A DNA stretch of 64,000 nucleotides. Source: Candidatus Helarchaeota archaeon (GTDB lineage Archaea > Asgardarchaeota > Lokiarchaeia > Helarchaeales > RDOG01). The stretch spans positions 124,001 to 188,000 of the forward strand of contig JAHPZH010000002.1 of assembly GCA_019058315.1 (NCBI GenBank). Reading direction: 5' to 3'. A program made the position numbers and the translations under genes. Position 1 is the stretch's first letter. Every line of letters starts with the position of its first letter. Below the pieces are notes generated by a model, which was given only the letters and a program-made list of their open reading frames with translations, did no database searches and had not been told where the DNA came from. This document shows positions 63,932 through 64,000 of the stretch, piece after piece.

Positions 63932-64000
63932 TTAATTTTTTATTCCCAAGAGTTTAACAGAATTTTTACCTAAAATCTTCTTTTTGAAACTTTTAGAAAT
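63932..64000 (-). CDS. C-terminal fragment, possibly an amidohydrolase
   Basis: The right edge holds the last 22 codons of a - strand gene, ending KKKILGKNSVKLLGIKN. The form I-L-x-x-N-x-x-x-L-L-G-L is the usual end of amidohydrolase-2 type enzymes. Too little is present to be certain. Confidence 0.35.
   Translation of the reverse strand: MSKSFKKKILGKNSVKLLGIKN

Noticed and set aside
1..64000. SECIS element or in-frame UGA selenoprotein within the window
   Set aside because: No gene here shows an internal TGA at a conserved Cys position, and no archaeal SECIS-like hairpin was recognised.
1..64000. CRISPR array, prophage or complete insertion sequence
   Set aside because: No regularly spaced repeats with unique spacers, no phage structural genes and no transposase were found. 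The only IS-like trace is the short repeat pair at 51733-51782.

Overview
The window is AT-rich archaeal DNA that looks like an Asgard archaeon of the Lokiarchaeia type. The reasoning is cumulative. Archaeal information genes are present: aEF-2, an RPA-like OB-fold protein, aIF2-beta with DUF424, archaeal-type SelB and SepSecS, a histone with a Lys-rich tail, and MfnB. Beside them are homologues of eukaryotic signature proteins: a Rab-like GTPase, two MglA/Arf-like GTPases, a divergent actin-related protein, a gelsolin-domain protein, Roadblock/LC7 and longin-like proteins, V4R/TRAPP-like proteins and a PH-like protein. No rRNA, CRISPR array, transposase or phage module is seen.

Layout. 1-4.2 kb: the 5' end of EF-2, then a selenocysteine locus (SelB, SepSecS, tRNA-Sec, AIR-synthase-related protein). 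4.2-6.8 kb: a NapH-like Fe-S membrane protein, a 46-residue membrane peptide, a C/D box sRNA, a Cys-rich protein and a zinc-ribbon coiled-coil protein. 7.0-16.8 kb: an accessory region of small coiled-coil proteins with Pro-rich tails. They form two related sets of three around a frameshifted radical-SAM gene, followed by three larger coiled-coil or helical proteins, one with a TrmB-like C-terminal domain. 16.8-25.5 kb: two unusual GTPases, a GNAT protein, an FAD oxidoreductase, a PH-like protein, an Hsp90-type ATPase ending in a zincin motif, and an actin-related protein with a winged-helix extension. 25.6-28.2 kb: a thiolase/DUF35/HMG-CoA-synthase-like operon. 28.3-33.3 kb: the gelsolin protein, a possible structured RNA, Roadblock, coiled-coil, V4R-Roadblock and PAP2 proteins. 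33.3-40.0 kb: a 1,045-residue coiled-coil protein capped by both halves of a TrmB-like regulator, in operon with a STAND-like ATPase, then two V4R/TRAPP-like proteins. 40.2-47.6 kb: GalT, an F420-type oxidoreductase, an FAD oxidoreductase, and a three-gene ferredoxin cassette present twice in tandem. 47.7-56.6 kb: membrane proteins, longin-winged-helix protein, ROK kinase, sugar isomerase, Rab-like GTPase with a coiled-coil partner, MfnB, a second radical-SAM protein and the histone. 57.2-64 kb: AdoHcy hydrolase, a duplicated Lrp regulator, PhoU-TrkA_C protein, RPA, aIF2-beta/DUF424, and a PPOX-MarR pair behind 15-bp tandem repeats.

Functional picture. Two themes stand out. One is selenocysteine incorporation. 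The other is a dense set of GTPase, cytoskeletal and coiled-coil proteins whose physical clustering suggests shared membrane, cytoskeletal or signalling work; that last point is inference. Many genes appear to start at TTG or GTG behind a GGTGA or GGAGG Shine-Dalgarno sequence. Where this moves the start, coordinates follow the ribosome-binding site.
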